The notes: generated by a model from the letters alone, not told the origin. DNA of 64,000 nucleotides from Clostridia bacterium (GCA_029055875.1 JAIDCJ010000010.1:191473-255472); one strand, 5' to 3'. Counted from the first letter of the stretch, positions 17,350-26,050 are shown. Program-made: numbers and translations.

Positions 17350-18060
17350 ATGCAACCCAAATATAAGCGAATTTTGCTCAAGCTCTCGGGCGAGGCACTC
17401 GCGGGAGAACAGAAGCACGGCATCAACGCCGAGGTTGTTGCGGGCGTCGTAGACCAGATTGCCAAGGTGCACGAGATGGGCGTGGAAATCGCGCTCGTTA
17501 TCGGCGGAGGCAATTTCTGGCGGGGACGGCAAGGCACGAACATGGACCGCGCAACCGCCGACTGCATGGGCATGCTTGCAACGGTAATGAACTCTCTTGC
17601 CATGATGGACGCCATTGAAAAGCGCGGCATTCCTACCCGCGTTCAGACGGCACTCAACATGATTTCCGTTGCCGAGCCTTACGTTTTAAGAAAGGCACTG
17701 CGCCACTTTGAAAAGGGGAGAGTCGTCATTATTGCGTGCGGTACGGGCAACCCCTACTGCTCAACGGATACCGCCGCGGCACAGCGTGCGTGCGAAATCG
17801 ACGCGGACGTCCTTCTCATGGCGAAGAACGTAGACGGCATTTACGACAGCGACCCCGCCACCAATCCCAAAGCGAAAAAGTACGAAACGCTTCATTTCGG
17901 CGATATCGTAAACAAGGGACTCAAAGCAATGGACGCCACCGCCGCAACCATGTGCATGGAGAATAATATCCCCGTGCTTGCATTCGGGCTTGGCGAAAAA
18001 GATTCCATTCTTCGCGCCGTCTGCGGCGAACATATAGGAACTTTAATTTCCAATAAATAA
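17350..18060 (+). CDS. pyrH: UMP kinase
   Basis: A 236-aa amino-acid-kinase-fold enzyme phosphorylating UMP to UDP. Signatures include [11 protein letters not shown] near the start, IGGGNFWRG (phosphate loop), the Cys/Thr-rich [15 protein letters not shown] region and the DGIYDSDP motif. The ATG at 17350 follows a good ribosome-binding site. It has its own promoter between tsf and frr. Confidence 0.97.
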   Translation: MQPKYKRILLKLSGEALAGEQKHGINAEVVAGVVDQIAKVHEMGVEIALVIGGGNFWRGRQGTNMDRATADCMGMLATVMNSLAMMDAIEKRGIPTRVQTALNMISVAEPYVLRKALRHFEKGRVVIIACGTGNPYCSTDTAAAQRACEIDADVLLMAKNVDGIYDSDPATNPKAKKYETLHFGDIVNKGLKAMDATAATMCMENNIPVLAFGLGEKDSILRAVCGEHIGTLISNK

Positions 18061-18245
18061 TTTCGCGGATTTTTTCTGACGAAAAAACTCCGCGAGCTAT
18101 AAGCTCGGTTCAATAATCTTTCTTGCAGGAGCGTTGAACGGATTCAACAAAAGACAGTAAGCCGAAAGTAATCGGCAAATTGAGTCGTGTTACGGCGAAG
18201 TGAATTCGCCTAACACCCTAATTTTGAATATCAAAAGGAGAAACC
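18061..18245 (+). ncRNA. candidate structured RNA element, copy A (5' of frr)
   Basis: This 185-nt gap has no ORF but five stem-loops: H1 18064-18094 (13 bp, C88 bulged), H2 18093-18107 (CGAGCT/AGCTCG), H3 18133-18148 (GTTGAA/TTCAAC), H4 18161-18176 (GCCGA/TCGGC) and H5 18187-18216 (12 bp with one bulged C). Bases 18159-18218 are identical over 60 nt to 57408-57467. The other copy keeps H1-H3 with different sequences, which points to a conserved RNA fold. It could be a cis-regulatory leader of frr or a mobile repeat; I cannot name a known class. Confidence 0.6.
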
Positions 18246-18818
18246 ATGGTAGATAACGAAAAAGTAGAGGAAATTTTCCTCGTTCTCGAAGATAAGCTTG
18301 ATAAGACGGTAAACGTCTTGAAGGACGAATACGCAGGCATTCGCGCAGGGCGCGCCAATCCGCATATTCTGGATAAAGTGCAGGTAGAGGCGTACGGCGG
18401 CATGAGCCCCTTGAACCAGCTCGGCAATATCTCCGCCGCAGACGCAAGATGCCTCGTTGTAAGCCCTTGGGATAAGTCGCTCTTGAAGTCCATTGAAAAG
18501 GCGATTCTTACCGCGAACCTCGGAATCAATCCCACCAACGACGGCAACGTGATTCGTCTTGTGTTCCCCGAACTCACCGAGGAGCGCAGAAAGGAGCTCG
18601 TAAAACAAATGAAGAAGCTCGGCGAGGATGCAAAGGTCGCCGCACGCAACAACCGCCGCGACGCAATGGAAGCGTTAAAGAAAATGAAGACGGCAAAGGA
18701 GATTTCCGAGGACGAATCCCGTAACCTCGAACAGGACGTAGAAAAGAGCGTCGGGAAGGCGATGGAGGAAATCGATAAATCGATAGCGGCGAAGGAAAAG
18801 GAGCTGCTCACCGTCTGA
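18246..18818 (+). CDS. frr: ribosome recycling factor
   Basis: A 190-aa protein that, with EF-G, splits post-termination ribosomes. The family core is clear: the L-KDEYAGIRAGRANP--LD motif near residue 30-45 and the C-terminal helical hairpin rich in Lys/Glu. AAGGAG precedes the ATG. The candidate RNA element lies directly upstream, and the stop codon overlaps the uppS start. Confidence 0.97.
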   Translation: MVDNEKVEEIFLVLEDKLDKTVNVLKDEYAGIRAGRANPHILDKVQVEAYGGMSPLNQLGNISAADARCLVVSPWDKSLLKSIEKAILTANLGINPTNDGNVIRLVFPELTEERRKELVKQMKKLGEDAKVAARNNRRDAMEALKKMKTAKEISEDESRNLEQDVEKSVGKAMEEIDKSIAAKEKELLTV

Positions 18819-19513
18819 TGAAGAAACAAACTCAGGCCGGCCTTCCGCGCCACGTTGCAATTATTATGGACGGCAACGGCCGCTGGGCAAAAAAGCGGTT
18901 GCTTCCGAGAAGCGCGGGACACCGTGCGGGCATGAACCGCATGATTTCGCTTTCCGAGGCGGTATTCGACCGCGGCGTGGAAGTGTGCACGGTGTTTGCC
19001 CTCTCAACGGAAAATCTTTCCCGCCCCGAAGAGGAGCTGAAAGGTCTTTTCTCACTCTTTCGGGAATACTTTGCAAAGAACGTGGAAAAACTCGTTAAAA
19101 AGCATATTCTTCTCAAGGTAATCGGGAATCTTTCGCTTTTGCCGGAGGATATCGGCGAGCTCGTCCGCGCGGGCGAGGAAGAAACGAAGGGCGGCGATAA
19201 AGGCACGCTCGTGCTTGCAATCGGCTACGGCGGCAGACAGGATATTCTCGCCGCAGTAAACGAGGCGGTGCGCCGCGGCAGGGAGGTGAGCGAGGAGGAG
19301 TTCTCCGCGCTTCTCTACACCAAGGACTTGCCCGAACCCGATCTTCTCATTCGTACGGGAAAGGAGCTGCGCATTTCCAACTTTTTGTTGTGGCAGTCGG
19401 CATACACGGAATTTTACTTTACCGATACGCTCTTCCCCGATTTCACGGACGAGGAGCTTGACAAGGCACTCAAAGCTTATGCGGCGCGCGAGCGCAGGTA
19501 CGGCAAAATATAA
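18818..19513 (+). CDS. uppS: undecaprenyl (di-trans,poly-cis) diphosphate synthase
   Basis: A 231-aa cis-prenyltransferase that makes the C55 lipid carrier for peptidoglycan. Motifs IIMDGNGRWAKKR (catalytic Asp), GHRAGMNR, and the C-terminal LIRTGKELRISNFLLWQ ... E-F-Y-F are present; the usual R-T-G-G is R-T-G-K here. The ATG shares one base with the frr stop (TGATG), so translation is coupled. It feeds the cell-wall ligases encoded further along. Confidence 0.97.
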   Translation: MKKQTQAGLPRHVAIIMDGNGRWAKKRLLPRSAGHRAGMNRMISLSEAVFDRGVEVCTVFALSTENLSRPEEELKGLFSLFREYFAKNVEKLVKKHILLKVIGNLSLLPEDIGELVRAGEEETKGGDKGTLVLAIGYGGRQDILAAVNEAVRRGREVSEEEFSALLYTKDLPEPDLLIRTGKELRISNFLLWQSAYTEFYFTDTLFPDFTDEELDKALKAYAARERRYGKI

Positions 19514-19522
19514 AGGAGCTTC

Positions 19523-20509
19523 ATGAGCCATAAAAATCTAAAACTCAGAATCATAACGGGGACGATTTATTTCGCTTGTCTGGTCGCATTTTTCGTTTTG
19601 AAAATATTCGTCAACAAGCTCTTTTTCGACGGGTTGATTCTGCTGTTCGGCATTGTAGGAACGTACGAAATGCTGCGCGCGTTCGGCGATAAACTGCATA
19701 TCTCGCAGAAGATCGTCGTGCTGACGTTTTCCATTCTCGTTCTCACCACCTATGCGGTCAGCGACTATATCTATACGGACGTGTACCGTTTGCGGCTCCC
19801 CGAGGGAAGTCCGCTCGAAGCGGTAGGGCGAAACTACGCGCCCCATTTCATGCTCGTGGTGTTCGTTGCGGGGTTTGCAATCCTGTTCGGACTTTTGGTG
19901 TTTGCGCACCAACACGTAACGCTCGAATCGACGGGCTACGCGCTCATGTCCTATCTGTATCCCACGGTATTTTTGATCGTGCTCGTCGTATGTAACCACT
20001 TGGAGAAATATTCGGACGTAGCAATCGCGTTCGTGTTCGGAATCAGCCCGTGTGCGGATATGTTCGCCTACGCGTTCGGCAAGTCGTTCGGCAAAAAACT
20101 GCCTGCGAAAATGGCGCCCAATATCAGCCCCAACAAGACGGTCATCGGCGGATTCGGCGGACTCATCGGCGGTGCAATCGGCGCAATTCTCGTATTCTTC
20201 GTGTATTACGGTTTCTGCAAAGCAATCGTATTGCAGCCGGGCAGCTTTGCGGACGTAACCTTCCACTTCTCCGAAGTCGTCTTTGAATGGGACGAAATGA
20301 TTTTCTTTGCGGGAATCGGTATTCTCACCTCTGCGTTCTCACAGTTCGGCGATTTGGTGGAGAGCGCAATCAAGCGCAAGCTTGAGCTCAAAGATATGGG
20401 CAACATTCTTCCGGGGCACGGCGGAGTTTTAGACCGCATCGATTCGTCCCTGTACGCAGGGTTAATCATTGCGCTCGTTTTCGTCGTTCGACTCATGTTG
20501 TTCCAGTAA
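19523..20509 (+). CDS. cdsA: phosphatidate cytidylyltransferase
   Basis: A 328-aa membrane enzyme making CDP-diacylglycerol from phosphatidate and CTP. There are about eight hydrophobic segments and the C-terminal family signature [20 protein letters not shown] ... [19 protein letters not shown] is located 7 nt before the ATG. It sits between uppS and dxr as in most Firmicutes; a terminator follows. Confidence 0.96.
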   Translation: MSHKNLKLRIITGTIYFACLVAFFVLKIFVNKLFFDGLILLFGIVGTYEMLRAFGDKLHISQKIVVLTFSILVLTTYAVSDYIYTDVYRLRLPEGSPLEAVGRNYAPHFMLVVFVAGFAILFGLLVFAHQHVTLESTGYALMSYLYPTVFLIVLVVCNHLEKYSDVAIAFVFGISPCADMFAYAFGKSFGKKLPAKMAPNISPNKTVIGGFGGLIGGAIGAILVFFVYYGFCKAIVLQPGSFADVTFHFSEVVFEWDEMIFFAGIGILTSAFSQFGDLVESAIKRKLELKDMGNILPGHGGVLDRIDSSLYAGLIIALVFVVRLMLFQ

Positions 20510-20524
20510 AGCGCATATATTATA

Positions 20525-20551
20525 CCGTCCGCCGTGCGGCGGGCGGTTTTT
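20525..20551 (+). terminator. terminator between cdsA and dxr
   Basis: A 9-bp GC stem (CCGTCCGCC pairs with GGCGGGCGG) with loop GTGC, followed by TTTTTAT. The dxr start codon lies only 13 nt beyond. Confidence 0.8.
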
Positions 20552-20563
20552 ATCAAAAGACTT

Positions 20564-21652
20564 ATGAAGAAAATTGCACTCATCGGTTGTACGGGGAGTA
20601 TCGGTAAACAGACCGCCCAAATCGTACGCCAATACCCAAACGAATTTTGCTTTTCCGCGCTCGCCTGCGGGCATGATACGGCGGGGCTCAAAAAGCTCGA
20701 AGAGGAATTTCACCCCAAACGTACCTACTGCGAAGCGGAGGGGAAGGGGGATATTTCCTGCCTCTTCGAGGACTGCGACGTCGCGCTTATCGCGGCGGGC
20801 GGGTTTGCGGGTTTGAGATATACCCTTGCGGCAATTCGTGCGGGCAAGCAGATTGCGCTTGCGAACAAGGAATCTCTCGTCTGCGGCGGAGAGCTCGTGC
20901 TCAGAGAAGCAAAAAAGCACGGCGTGGAAATCGTGCCCGTGGATAGCGAACACTCTGCCATTTTTCAGGCACTTTCCATGCGGAGAGATACCGCGTATTC
21001 GCGGCTCGTACTCACGGCGAGCGGCGGCCCGTTTTTGCATTTTACGGAGAAAGAGCTTGCGCGCGTGACGGCAAAGGACGCGCTCCGTCACCCCACCTGG
21101 AGCATGGGCGCGAAAATTACCGTTGACAGCGCAACCCTTCTGAATAAGGGCTACGAGGTGATCGAGGCGAAATGGCTGTACGGCGCGGAGTTTTCTCAAA
21201 TAGAAGCGGTCGTTCACCCCGAGAGCATCGTGCATTCGCTCGTGTATTTCGAGGACGGCGCGGCGCTTGCGCAGATGGGCTATCCCGATATGCGCCTGCC
21301 CATTCAGCTTGCGCTCACTTATCCGAAACGCCTTGCTTGCTGTGAATTTTTGGACTTGGCGAAAATCGGTACGCTGCATTTCGAGCGGCTCCCGAAGGAA
21401 AAATTCCCGTGTTTTACGCTTGCTATCAGGGCGGGCGAAGCGGGTGGAACCTGTCCCGCCGTGTTGAACGGTGCGGGCGAAGAGGCGGTTTATGCGTTTT
21501 TGGGCGGGTGCATATCCTTCCCGAAAATCGCGGAAACTATTGAGGACGCATTGGCGCATATTACCCGCAGCGCGGCGGAAAGCTACGAAGCCGTTGCCGA
21601 GGCGGATTCGCTTGCGCGGGCTTGCGCGCGTAAATTTATCTATGGCAAATAA
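20564..21652 (+). CDS. dxr: 1-deoxy-D-xylulose-5-phosphate reductoisomerase
   Basis: Second step of the MEP isoprenoid pathway (DXP to MEP, NADPH-dependent). The 362-aa product starts MKKIALIGCTGSIGKQT (NADPH loop) and has ANKESLVCGG, the metal-site VDSEHSAIFQ, and the HPTWSMGAKITVDSATLLNKG segment. I prefer the ATG at 20564; an upstream GTG at 20534 lies within the terminator stem. No ribosome-binding site is visible before the ATG, so expression may rely on read-through from cdsA. It overlaps rseP by 11 nt. Confidence 0.96.
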   Translation: MKKIALIGCTGSIGKQTAQIVRQYPNEFCFSALACGHDTAGLKKLEEEFHPKRTYCEAEGKGDISCLFEDCDVALIAAGGFAGLRYTLAAIRAGKQIALANKESLVCGGELVLREAKKHGVEIVPVDSEHSAIFQALSMRRDTAYSRLVLTASGGPFLHFTEKELARVTAKDALRHPTWSMGAKITVDSATLLNKGYEVIEAKWLYGAEFSQIEAVVHPESIVHSLVYFEDGAALAQMGYPDMRLPIQLALTYPKRLACCEFLDLAKIGTLHFERLPKEKFPCFTLAIRAGEAGGTCPAVLNGAGEEAVYAFLGGCISFPKIAETIEDALAHITRSAAESYEAVAEADSLARACARKFIYGK

Positions 21653-22952
21653 TCTTTTGAGCGTATGGGGCACGATCGGCTCCGTGCTACTTGCAATTTT
21701 AGTTCTTCTCGTCATGATCACCGTCCACGAGTTCGGGCACTATCTGGCGGGGAAAATTTTGCATTTCAAAATTAACGAATTCTCTATCGGGTTCGGGCCT
21801 GCGCTCTTCAAGCGCAAGCGCAAAAAGTCGGACGAGGTGTTCTCTATCCGTTTAATTCCGCTCGGCGGGTATTGCTCGTTTGCGGACGAGGACGGCTTGG
21901 AGGAAGAGCAGAAAGAGGAAACCGCACCCGAACCGTTTGCGGAAGAATTTTCCGAAAACGCAACCGAGGAGAGCGTTCCCGTCGAGGAAATAGCAGAGGC
22001 GGCTCCCGAAGAAGAGAATCCCAAAAAGCGCAAAAAGAAGCGCGAAGTGGAGCTTGGCAAGTTCAACGATAAAAAGCCCTGGCAGCGCATTATCGTGCTC
22101 GTTTCGGGCGCGCTCATGAATTATATTTTAGCGGTCTTTCTCATTATCATTTGCTTTTTTGCCTACGGGCAGACGATGACCGCCGTGTACAGGACTGCGC
22201 CGATAGAGGGGATACCTACCGAATATACCGAAGAAAACAGCTTGCAGGATTTAGATATCCTTCTCAAAGCAAACGGAAAAAGCATTTACCTCACAACGGA
22301 TATCGCAAAGGCGGTAAACGGCAAGAAAGCGGGGGACACGGTGAAGTTTACCGTTTCCCGCGCGTACGGCGTCGTTTGGGAAACAAACGAAAAAGGGGAA
22401 GAAAGACCTTCGTTCGACCACCGCGAGGTGATTACGGTTGAAGTCAAGCTCCGCTCCGACGTGAAGGTGAAAAACAGCGCGGATTTGGACTCCGTGTGGG
22501 GTGCGCTTGGAATTAGGCAAGCGGAATCGGGCGGATACGAGCTTGCAAGCTCTTCCTACCGCTTCGGGTTCTTTGAAACGCTCGGTCGCTCGTTCATGTA
22601 CTCGTTCAAGATTGCGGGCTCGATTTTCAAAATTATCGGGGAACTTCTCACGTTTAATTTGAATATAACTGCCTTGGGCGGGCCCGTAACCACCATTGCA
22701 ATGACCTCGAAAATTGCGTCAAGCAGTTTCCGCGGACTGTTGGAAATTGCGGGATTCATCGGCGTCAACCTTGCCGTGTTCAACCTTTTGCCCATACCCG
22801 CGCTGGACGGCAGTAAAGTCGTGTTTACCGTAATCGAATGGATCCGCAAAAAACCTATCAGCCGAAAGGTAGAGGCGGTGATCCACGCCGTGGGCTTCGT
22901 GCTCCTTCTGGGCTTTGCCGTGCTCGTGGATATTCTGCAATTCGTGCTATAA
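21642..22952 (+). CDS. rseP: site-2 (RIP) zinc metalloprotease, RseP/RasP family
   Basis: A 436-aa intramembrane protease that cleaves anti-sigma factors and signal-peptide remnants. TM1 holds the zinc motif HEFGH (H29, E30, H33), a PDZ domain lies near 190-270, and the third zinc ligand motif NLLPIPALDG is near 382-391. The ATG at 21642 lies within the end of dxr. Residues ~83-143 are a long Glu/Pro/Ala-rich then Lys-rich insertion (ending NPKKRKKKREVE) between the GGYCSF strand and the second TM; usual family members have a much shorter loop here. Confidence 0.95.
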   Translation: MANNLLSVWGTIGSVLLAILVLLVMITVHEFGHYLAGKILHFKINEFSIGFGPALFKRKRKKSDEVFSIRLIPLGGYCSFADEDGLEEEQKEETAPEPFAEEFSENATEESVPVEEIAEAAPEEENPKKRKKKREVELGKFNDKKPWQRIIVLVSGALMNYILAVFLIIICFFAYGQTMTAVYRTAPIEGIPTEYTEENSLQDLDILLKANGKSIYLTTDIAKAVNGKKAGDTVKFTVSRAYGVVWETNEKGEERPSFDHREVITVEVKLRSDVKVKNSADLDSVWGALGIRQAESGGYELASSSYRFGFFETLGRSFMYSFKIAGSIFKIIGELLTFNLNITALGGPVTTIAMTSKIASSSFRGLLEIAGFIGVNLAVFNLLPIPALDGSKVVFTVIEWIRKKPISRKVEAVIHAVGFVLLLGFAVLVDILQFVL

Positions 22953-22958
22953 ATGAAA

Positions 22959-22992
22959 AGTCCGCTTATCTTTAAGGATAAGCGGACTGTTT
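22959..22992. terminator. bidirectional terminator between rseP and the exonuclease
   Basis: Stem AGTCCGCTTATC/GATAAGCGGACT with a 6-nt loop and GTTTTTA after it; A-rich on the other side, so it serves both converging genes. Confidence 0.9.
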
Positions 22993-22995
22993 TTA

Positions 22996-23841
22996 TTACG
23001 GTAATATTTTAATTGCTTTCAGAATTTCGGTGGTAGATTCCTGCGTGCCGTCGAATTTCAACTCGTCAAGGGGGAAGAGCAGCGCGGCGTCACCCGATAG
23101 TTTTATGAGCTTGTAGTTCGTCCGCAGTCTTTCCGCATTTTGTACGATAGATTCCCGAACTGAACGCCGTTCAATTTGGGGTGCATTTGCAAGAATGCCG
23201 TCGAGCGTTGAAAACTGTTGCAAGAGGAGTGCCGCCGTTTTCGGCCCGATTTTATCCGCACCTTTGATATTGTCCGCACTATCTCCAACCAAGGCTTTGA
23301 AGTCGGCGTATTGCGCGGGGGATATTCCGTAGCGGGAAGATACGTAGTCGGGCGTACAAATTACCGTTTTCATGCCGCGGTAGCGAAGCACCGAAACGTT
23401 ATCGGTAATCAGTTGAAAATAGTCGCTGTCGAACGATGAGATGATAATTCGGGTATCTCGTCCGTAGGCACGGGCATACGAGGCAATCCAGTCGTCCGTT
23501 TCGCATACCGTCGTTTCCGCGTGCTTGATATGGAGATAATCGAGCGCGGCGTAGATATCGGGCAGCTGTGTAAAGGGGTTTTCCTCTTCGCTGACTTTGC
23601 CGTAATCGATTCGGTTTGCTTTATAATCTGCATTGAGCGCGGCGCGCCCGTTTTCATGCTCGCCGTCGAAGAGTACCGCAACGTGCGTGGGCTCTGTCAT
23701 GCGAATGATTTTCAGCAGCGCTCCCGCGAAGCCCAACGTGCCGTGAACCGCCTTGCCGCTTGCGTTGAATATCCGCGCGGGCATTCCGAAAAACATCTGA
23801 AAAAGTAGATTGCTCCCGTCCACTAAAAGCAGTTTTTTCAT
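22996..23841 (-). CDS. 5'-3' exonuclease (PolI N-domain / YpcP type)
   Basis: A 281-aa stand-alone flap-type 5'-3' exonuclease for RNA primer and flap removal. It has the acidic metal site LLVDGSNLLFQMFFG, the DD near SSFDSDYFQL and the helix-hairpin-helix GDSADNIKGADKIGPKTAALLLQQF. Length matches YpcP-like proteins. Its promoter (TTGCTT-17-TACAAT) ends 6 nt before the ATG and no ribosome-binding site is visible, so its mRNA is probably leaderless. Confidence 0.92.
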   Translation of the reverse strand: MKKLLLVDGSNLLFQMFFGMPARIFNASGKAVHGTLGFAGALLKIIRMTEPTHVAVLFDGEHENGRAALNADYKANRIDYGKVSEEENPFTQLPDIYAALDYLHIKHAETTVCETDDWIASYARAYGRDTRIIISSFDSDYFQLITDNVSVLRYRGMKTVICTPDYVSSRYGISPAQYADFKALVGDSADNIKGADKIGPKTAALLLQQFSTLDGILANAPQIERRSVRESIVQNAERLRTNYKLIKLSGDAALLFPLDELKFDGTQESTTEILKAIKILP

Positions 23842-23847
23842 ATCCCG

Positions 23848-23876
23848 ATTGTATCATAAACAGGATAGAAAAGCAA
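23848..23876 (-). promoter_or_regulatory. promoter of the exonuclease gene, ATG 6 nt after the -10 box
   Basis: On the minus strand TTGCTT (23876-23871) and TACAAT (23853-23848) are 17 nt apart; the ATG begins at 23841, which is about the expected +1. Confidence 0.8.
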
Positions 23877-23880
23877 GAAA

Positions 23881-25035
23881 TCAATCGTCTTCGCTTTGCT
23901 CCGTGGGCACTTCTTCGGCGGCGGGCTGAGGCTTTTCCTCGACTCGGAATTTGCGTGCCTGTTTTACGAACGCGCGCGAGCTGAACACCAGCACTCCCGC
24001 CGCAATTACGATTGCAATATCAACGAACACGAAGGAGTTGTAGGTAAGGCTGTAAATCCAAGGGCTTATAGGATTCTCTGCGGCGTCAAGGGCATATTCG
24101 GAGAAGGCGAATACGCCCGAGAGGATATGTGCAAGATAACGCAGAACGCTCGCAACGATTGCGCCGAGCGCGAATTGAATTTGAGGGAGTTTATCAAGTT
24201 TTTTGATATTTGCAAACATACCCGCTACGCCGATTGCGGCGAATGCAATGGGGTAATCCAAGAGGAACTGCGCGGGGTGTACGATCCACGGGTCCTGAAC
24301 GGCTTGCAGAATGCCGTATATCATGCCCGCGAATACGCCCTTTTTTGTGCCGAACATATACGCATAAATCATGAGCGGCAGGAGCGAGGCAATGGTAACC
24401 GAACCGCCCTGCGGAAGCTTTACAATGCGCAGATACGAGAGCGCAAAGCTCATGGCAATGCAGATTGCGGCGTAGGAGATTGACTTGCTGTCGAAGCCTT
24501 TCTTATCCTTTCTGCCGAAGAAAAAGGCAAGAAAAGCAATCACGGCAATCAGTCCCGCCGCGCAAAGATAGAGCGCTACGTTTTCGGAAACGGTGATTTT
24601 TACGCCGTTCATGTCCTCTGCGTCGCCCGAGGCGTAGTATACGCCCATGCAGGCGAAAACGGCTACGAGCGCCGCACCAACGATACAGCCGAGAATAATA
24701 TAGATGAGCTTACTGCGTTTGAATACGAGGGTAATGGCGCTTGCTGCAATCGCCACAATAAGAACGAGCAGGGGAACGAAGAGAATGGTTTGAATTCCGT
24801 CCTCGGCGAACGTGAACGCAAGGAACATAATTCCGACGACGCACGCATAGGCAATGGCGGAAATCAAACTGATTTTGAGAAACTTCTGTCTTCGTTCGCC
24901 TTTGAGTACGAACACGCAAACAAGAAATGCAGCTACGAGCGCAACCGTCAGCCAAATGGCAACCGACCGCGTTGCGTTCATGGGGGAGTCAAAGAGGATT
25001 GGATACCACTTTGCACTCATGAGAGAGAGTAACAT
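23881..25035 (-). CDS. thiT: thiamine ECF transporter S component with extended N-terminus
   Basis: Membrane substrate-binding subunit of a thiamine ECF transporter. The C-terminal half of this 384-aa protein (about 190-365) matches ThiT: LPQGGSVTIASLLPLMIYAYMFG, GVFAGMIYGILQAVQDPW and HPAQFLLDYPIAFAAIG. The first ~185 residues hold about five further hydrophobic helices not found in usual ~190-aa ThiT proteins. The C-tail is Glu/Pro-rich. ACGGAGG lies 6 nt before the ATG. A TPP riboswitch with terminator precedes the gene and supports the substrate. The shared ECF ATPases and T component are not in the window. Confidence 0.9.
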   Translation of the reverse strand: MLLSLMSAKWYPILFDSPMNATRSVAIWLTVALVAAFLVCVFVLKGERRQKFLKISLISAIAYACVVGIMFLAFTFAEDGIQTILFVPLLVLIVAIAASAITLVFKRSKLIYIILGCIVGAALVAVFACMGVYYASGDAEDMNGVKITVSENVALYLCAAGLIAVIAFLAFFFGRKDKKGFDSKSISYAAICIAMSFALSYLRIVKLPQGGSVTIASLLPLMIYAYMFGTKKGVFAGMIYGILQAVQDPWIVHPAQFLLDYPIAFAAIGVAGMFANIKKLDKLPQIQFALGAIVASVLRYLAHILSGVFAFSEYALDAAENPISPWIYSLTYNSFVFVDIAIVIAAGVLVFSSRAFVKQARKFRVEEKPQPAAEEVPTEQSEDD

Positions 25036-25084
25036 AAAAAACCTCCGTAAAAAGTGTTTTATTTCACTCCGCCCAAAGAAAAAA

Positions 25085-25102
25085 CCCGCGAAAAAACGCG
25101 GG
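25085..25102 (-). terminator. riboswitch-controlled terminator
   Basis: On the minus strand CCCGCG-TTTTTT-CGCGGG is followed by TTTTTTC. It lies between the TPP aptamer and the transporter start and is probably the expression platform. Confidence 0.85.
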
Positions 25103-25117
25103 TGAAAACTTCTTAGA

Positions 25118-25199
25118 AAATCCTGTACTTTCGTTCAAGTATTACCTTGTCCGATTCAAATGGTATCATCTCAGCCTGTTACGGCACCCACGACGGATA
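25118..25199 (-). promoter_or_regulatory. TPP riboswitch
   Basis: Read on the minus strand, the aptamer shows GTGGGTGCC, the core AGGCTGAGATGATACC, GAATCGGAC and AAGGTAATACTTGAACG, the canonical order of THI-box elements. A terminator hairpin follows, so TPP binding should end transcription before thiT. Confidence 0.93.
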
Positions 25200-25241
25200 T
25201 GAAATTACCGTTATTATATCATGTAATCATAGAAAAGTAAA

Positions 25242-25270
25242 TTGTTTTTTTACGGAATTTATAGTATAAT
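25242..25270 (+). promoter_or_regulatory. promoter of the DUF3592-like gene
   Basis: TTGTTT (25242-25247), 17-nt spacer, TATAAT (25265-25270). The ATG inside the -10 box (25269) cannot be the start; the GTG at 25290 behind GAGGGG is. Confidence 0.8.
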
Positions 25271-25289
25271 GCAAAAAGAGGGGAACGAA

Positions 25290-26042
25290 GTGGGTAAAAA
25301 GAAAAAACACGTTCAAACGGAACAGGAACGGCTCTATCAGGAGGCGGCGGCAAGAAAGCGCGCGGAAAAGCTGGTTGCTCATCAAAAGGACGAGCGCAAA
25401 AACGCCATTATTCTTCTTTCTATCTCGCTTGCAATGTTTTTATTGTTCGTGGGATTTTTCGCCTGGCACACCGCAAGAATGCGCAGCTACGAATTGGATT
25501 TCGTGCGCATCGAGGGCACCGTTACGGGCTATGAAACCCATCATTCGTCTACCTCGGGGCACGGAAGCAGAACCTATTATTATCTGCAAATTACTTATTC
25601 GTACGGCGGGGAAGAGTACACGTTTACGGATAGAACGGGGCACAAATATATTGCAAGCGGCGTGATTGGAAGTTCGACGGAAATTTACGTGGACCCCGCG
25701 GCTCCCTCGAATGCCGAAAAGGTGAGCTCCTCGGGCTTCGTTTCCATTATCTGCGCGTGCTTCTTTGCCTTTTTCTGCATGATGTATGCGGTGGGCATGA
25801 ATATACTTTTAAGCACGAAGCAGAGCACGTTCAAAAAACGGTTGCTGTTTGTTTGGGGTGCGGAGATACTGATTGGCATTGTTTTCTTGCTGCTGTTTTG
25901 GCTGGGGCTTCCGCACAGCGGCTTCGGGGAAGTTTTCCGCCGTATCGAGGGTGCGGTGGGGATTACTGTCGTTTCGGGCCTCGTTTTGCTCGCGGCGTTC
26001 ATTGACGGATTGATTGCTTATAAATTCCGCTCTATCAAATAA
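25290..26042 (+). CDS. DUF3592-like membrane protein
   Basis: A 250-aa membrane protein. Residues 1-45 are a Lys/Glu/Arg-rich cytoplasmic helix, TM1 is at about 48-68, followed by an extracytoplasmic beta domain of DUF3592 type (RIEGTVTGYETHH ... YYYLQITYSYGGEEY ... IYVDPAAPSNAE), then three more hydrophobic segments. Function is unknown. I chose the GTG at 25290 from its GAGGGG site and the promoter position. It is monocistronic with its own promoter and terminator. Confidence 0.75.
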   Translation: MGKKKKHVQTEQERLYQEAAARKRAEKLVAHQKDERKNAIILLSISLAMFLLFVGFFAWHTARMRSYELDFVRIEGTVTGYETHHSSTSGHGSRTYYYLQITYSYGGEEYTFTDRTGHKYIASGVIGSSTEIYVDPAAPSNAEKVSSSGFVSIICACFFAFFCMMYAVGMNILLSTKQSTFKKRLLFVWGAEILIGIVFLLLFWLGLPHSGFGEVFRRIEGAVGITVVSGLVLLAAFIDGLIAYKFRSIK

Positions 26043-26050
26043 AGAACAAA

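Noticed and set aside
16239-17630. A 463-codon open frame antisense to tsf and pyrH
   Set aside because: It spans two certain genes and the terminator and promoter between them, so it cannot be a natural gene.
18061-18245. T-box or r-protein leader as explanation of the repeated element
   Set aside because: The conserved T-box sequence and specifier loop are absent, there is no terminator with a T-tract at the end, and the same element precedes an unrelated gene at 57499.
19538-21721. Long antisense frames opposite cdsA and dxr
   Set aside because: Shadow frames of two well-supported genes; the translations are His/Arg-rich without similarity to known proteins.
25269-25271. ATG at 25269 as start of the DUF3592-like gene
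   Set aside because: It lies within the -10 box of the promoter; the GTG at 25290 has a proper ribosome-binding site.
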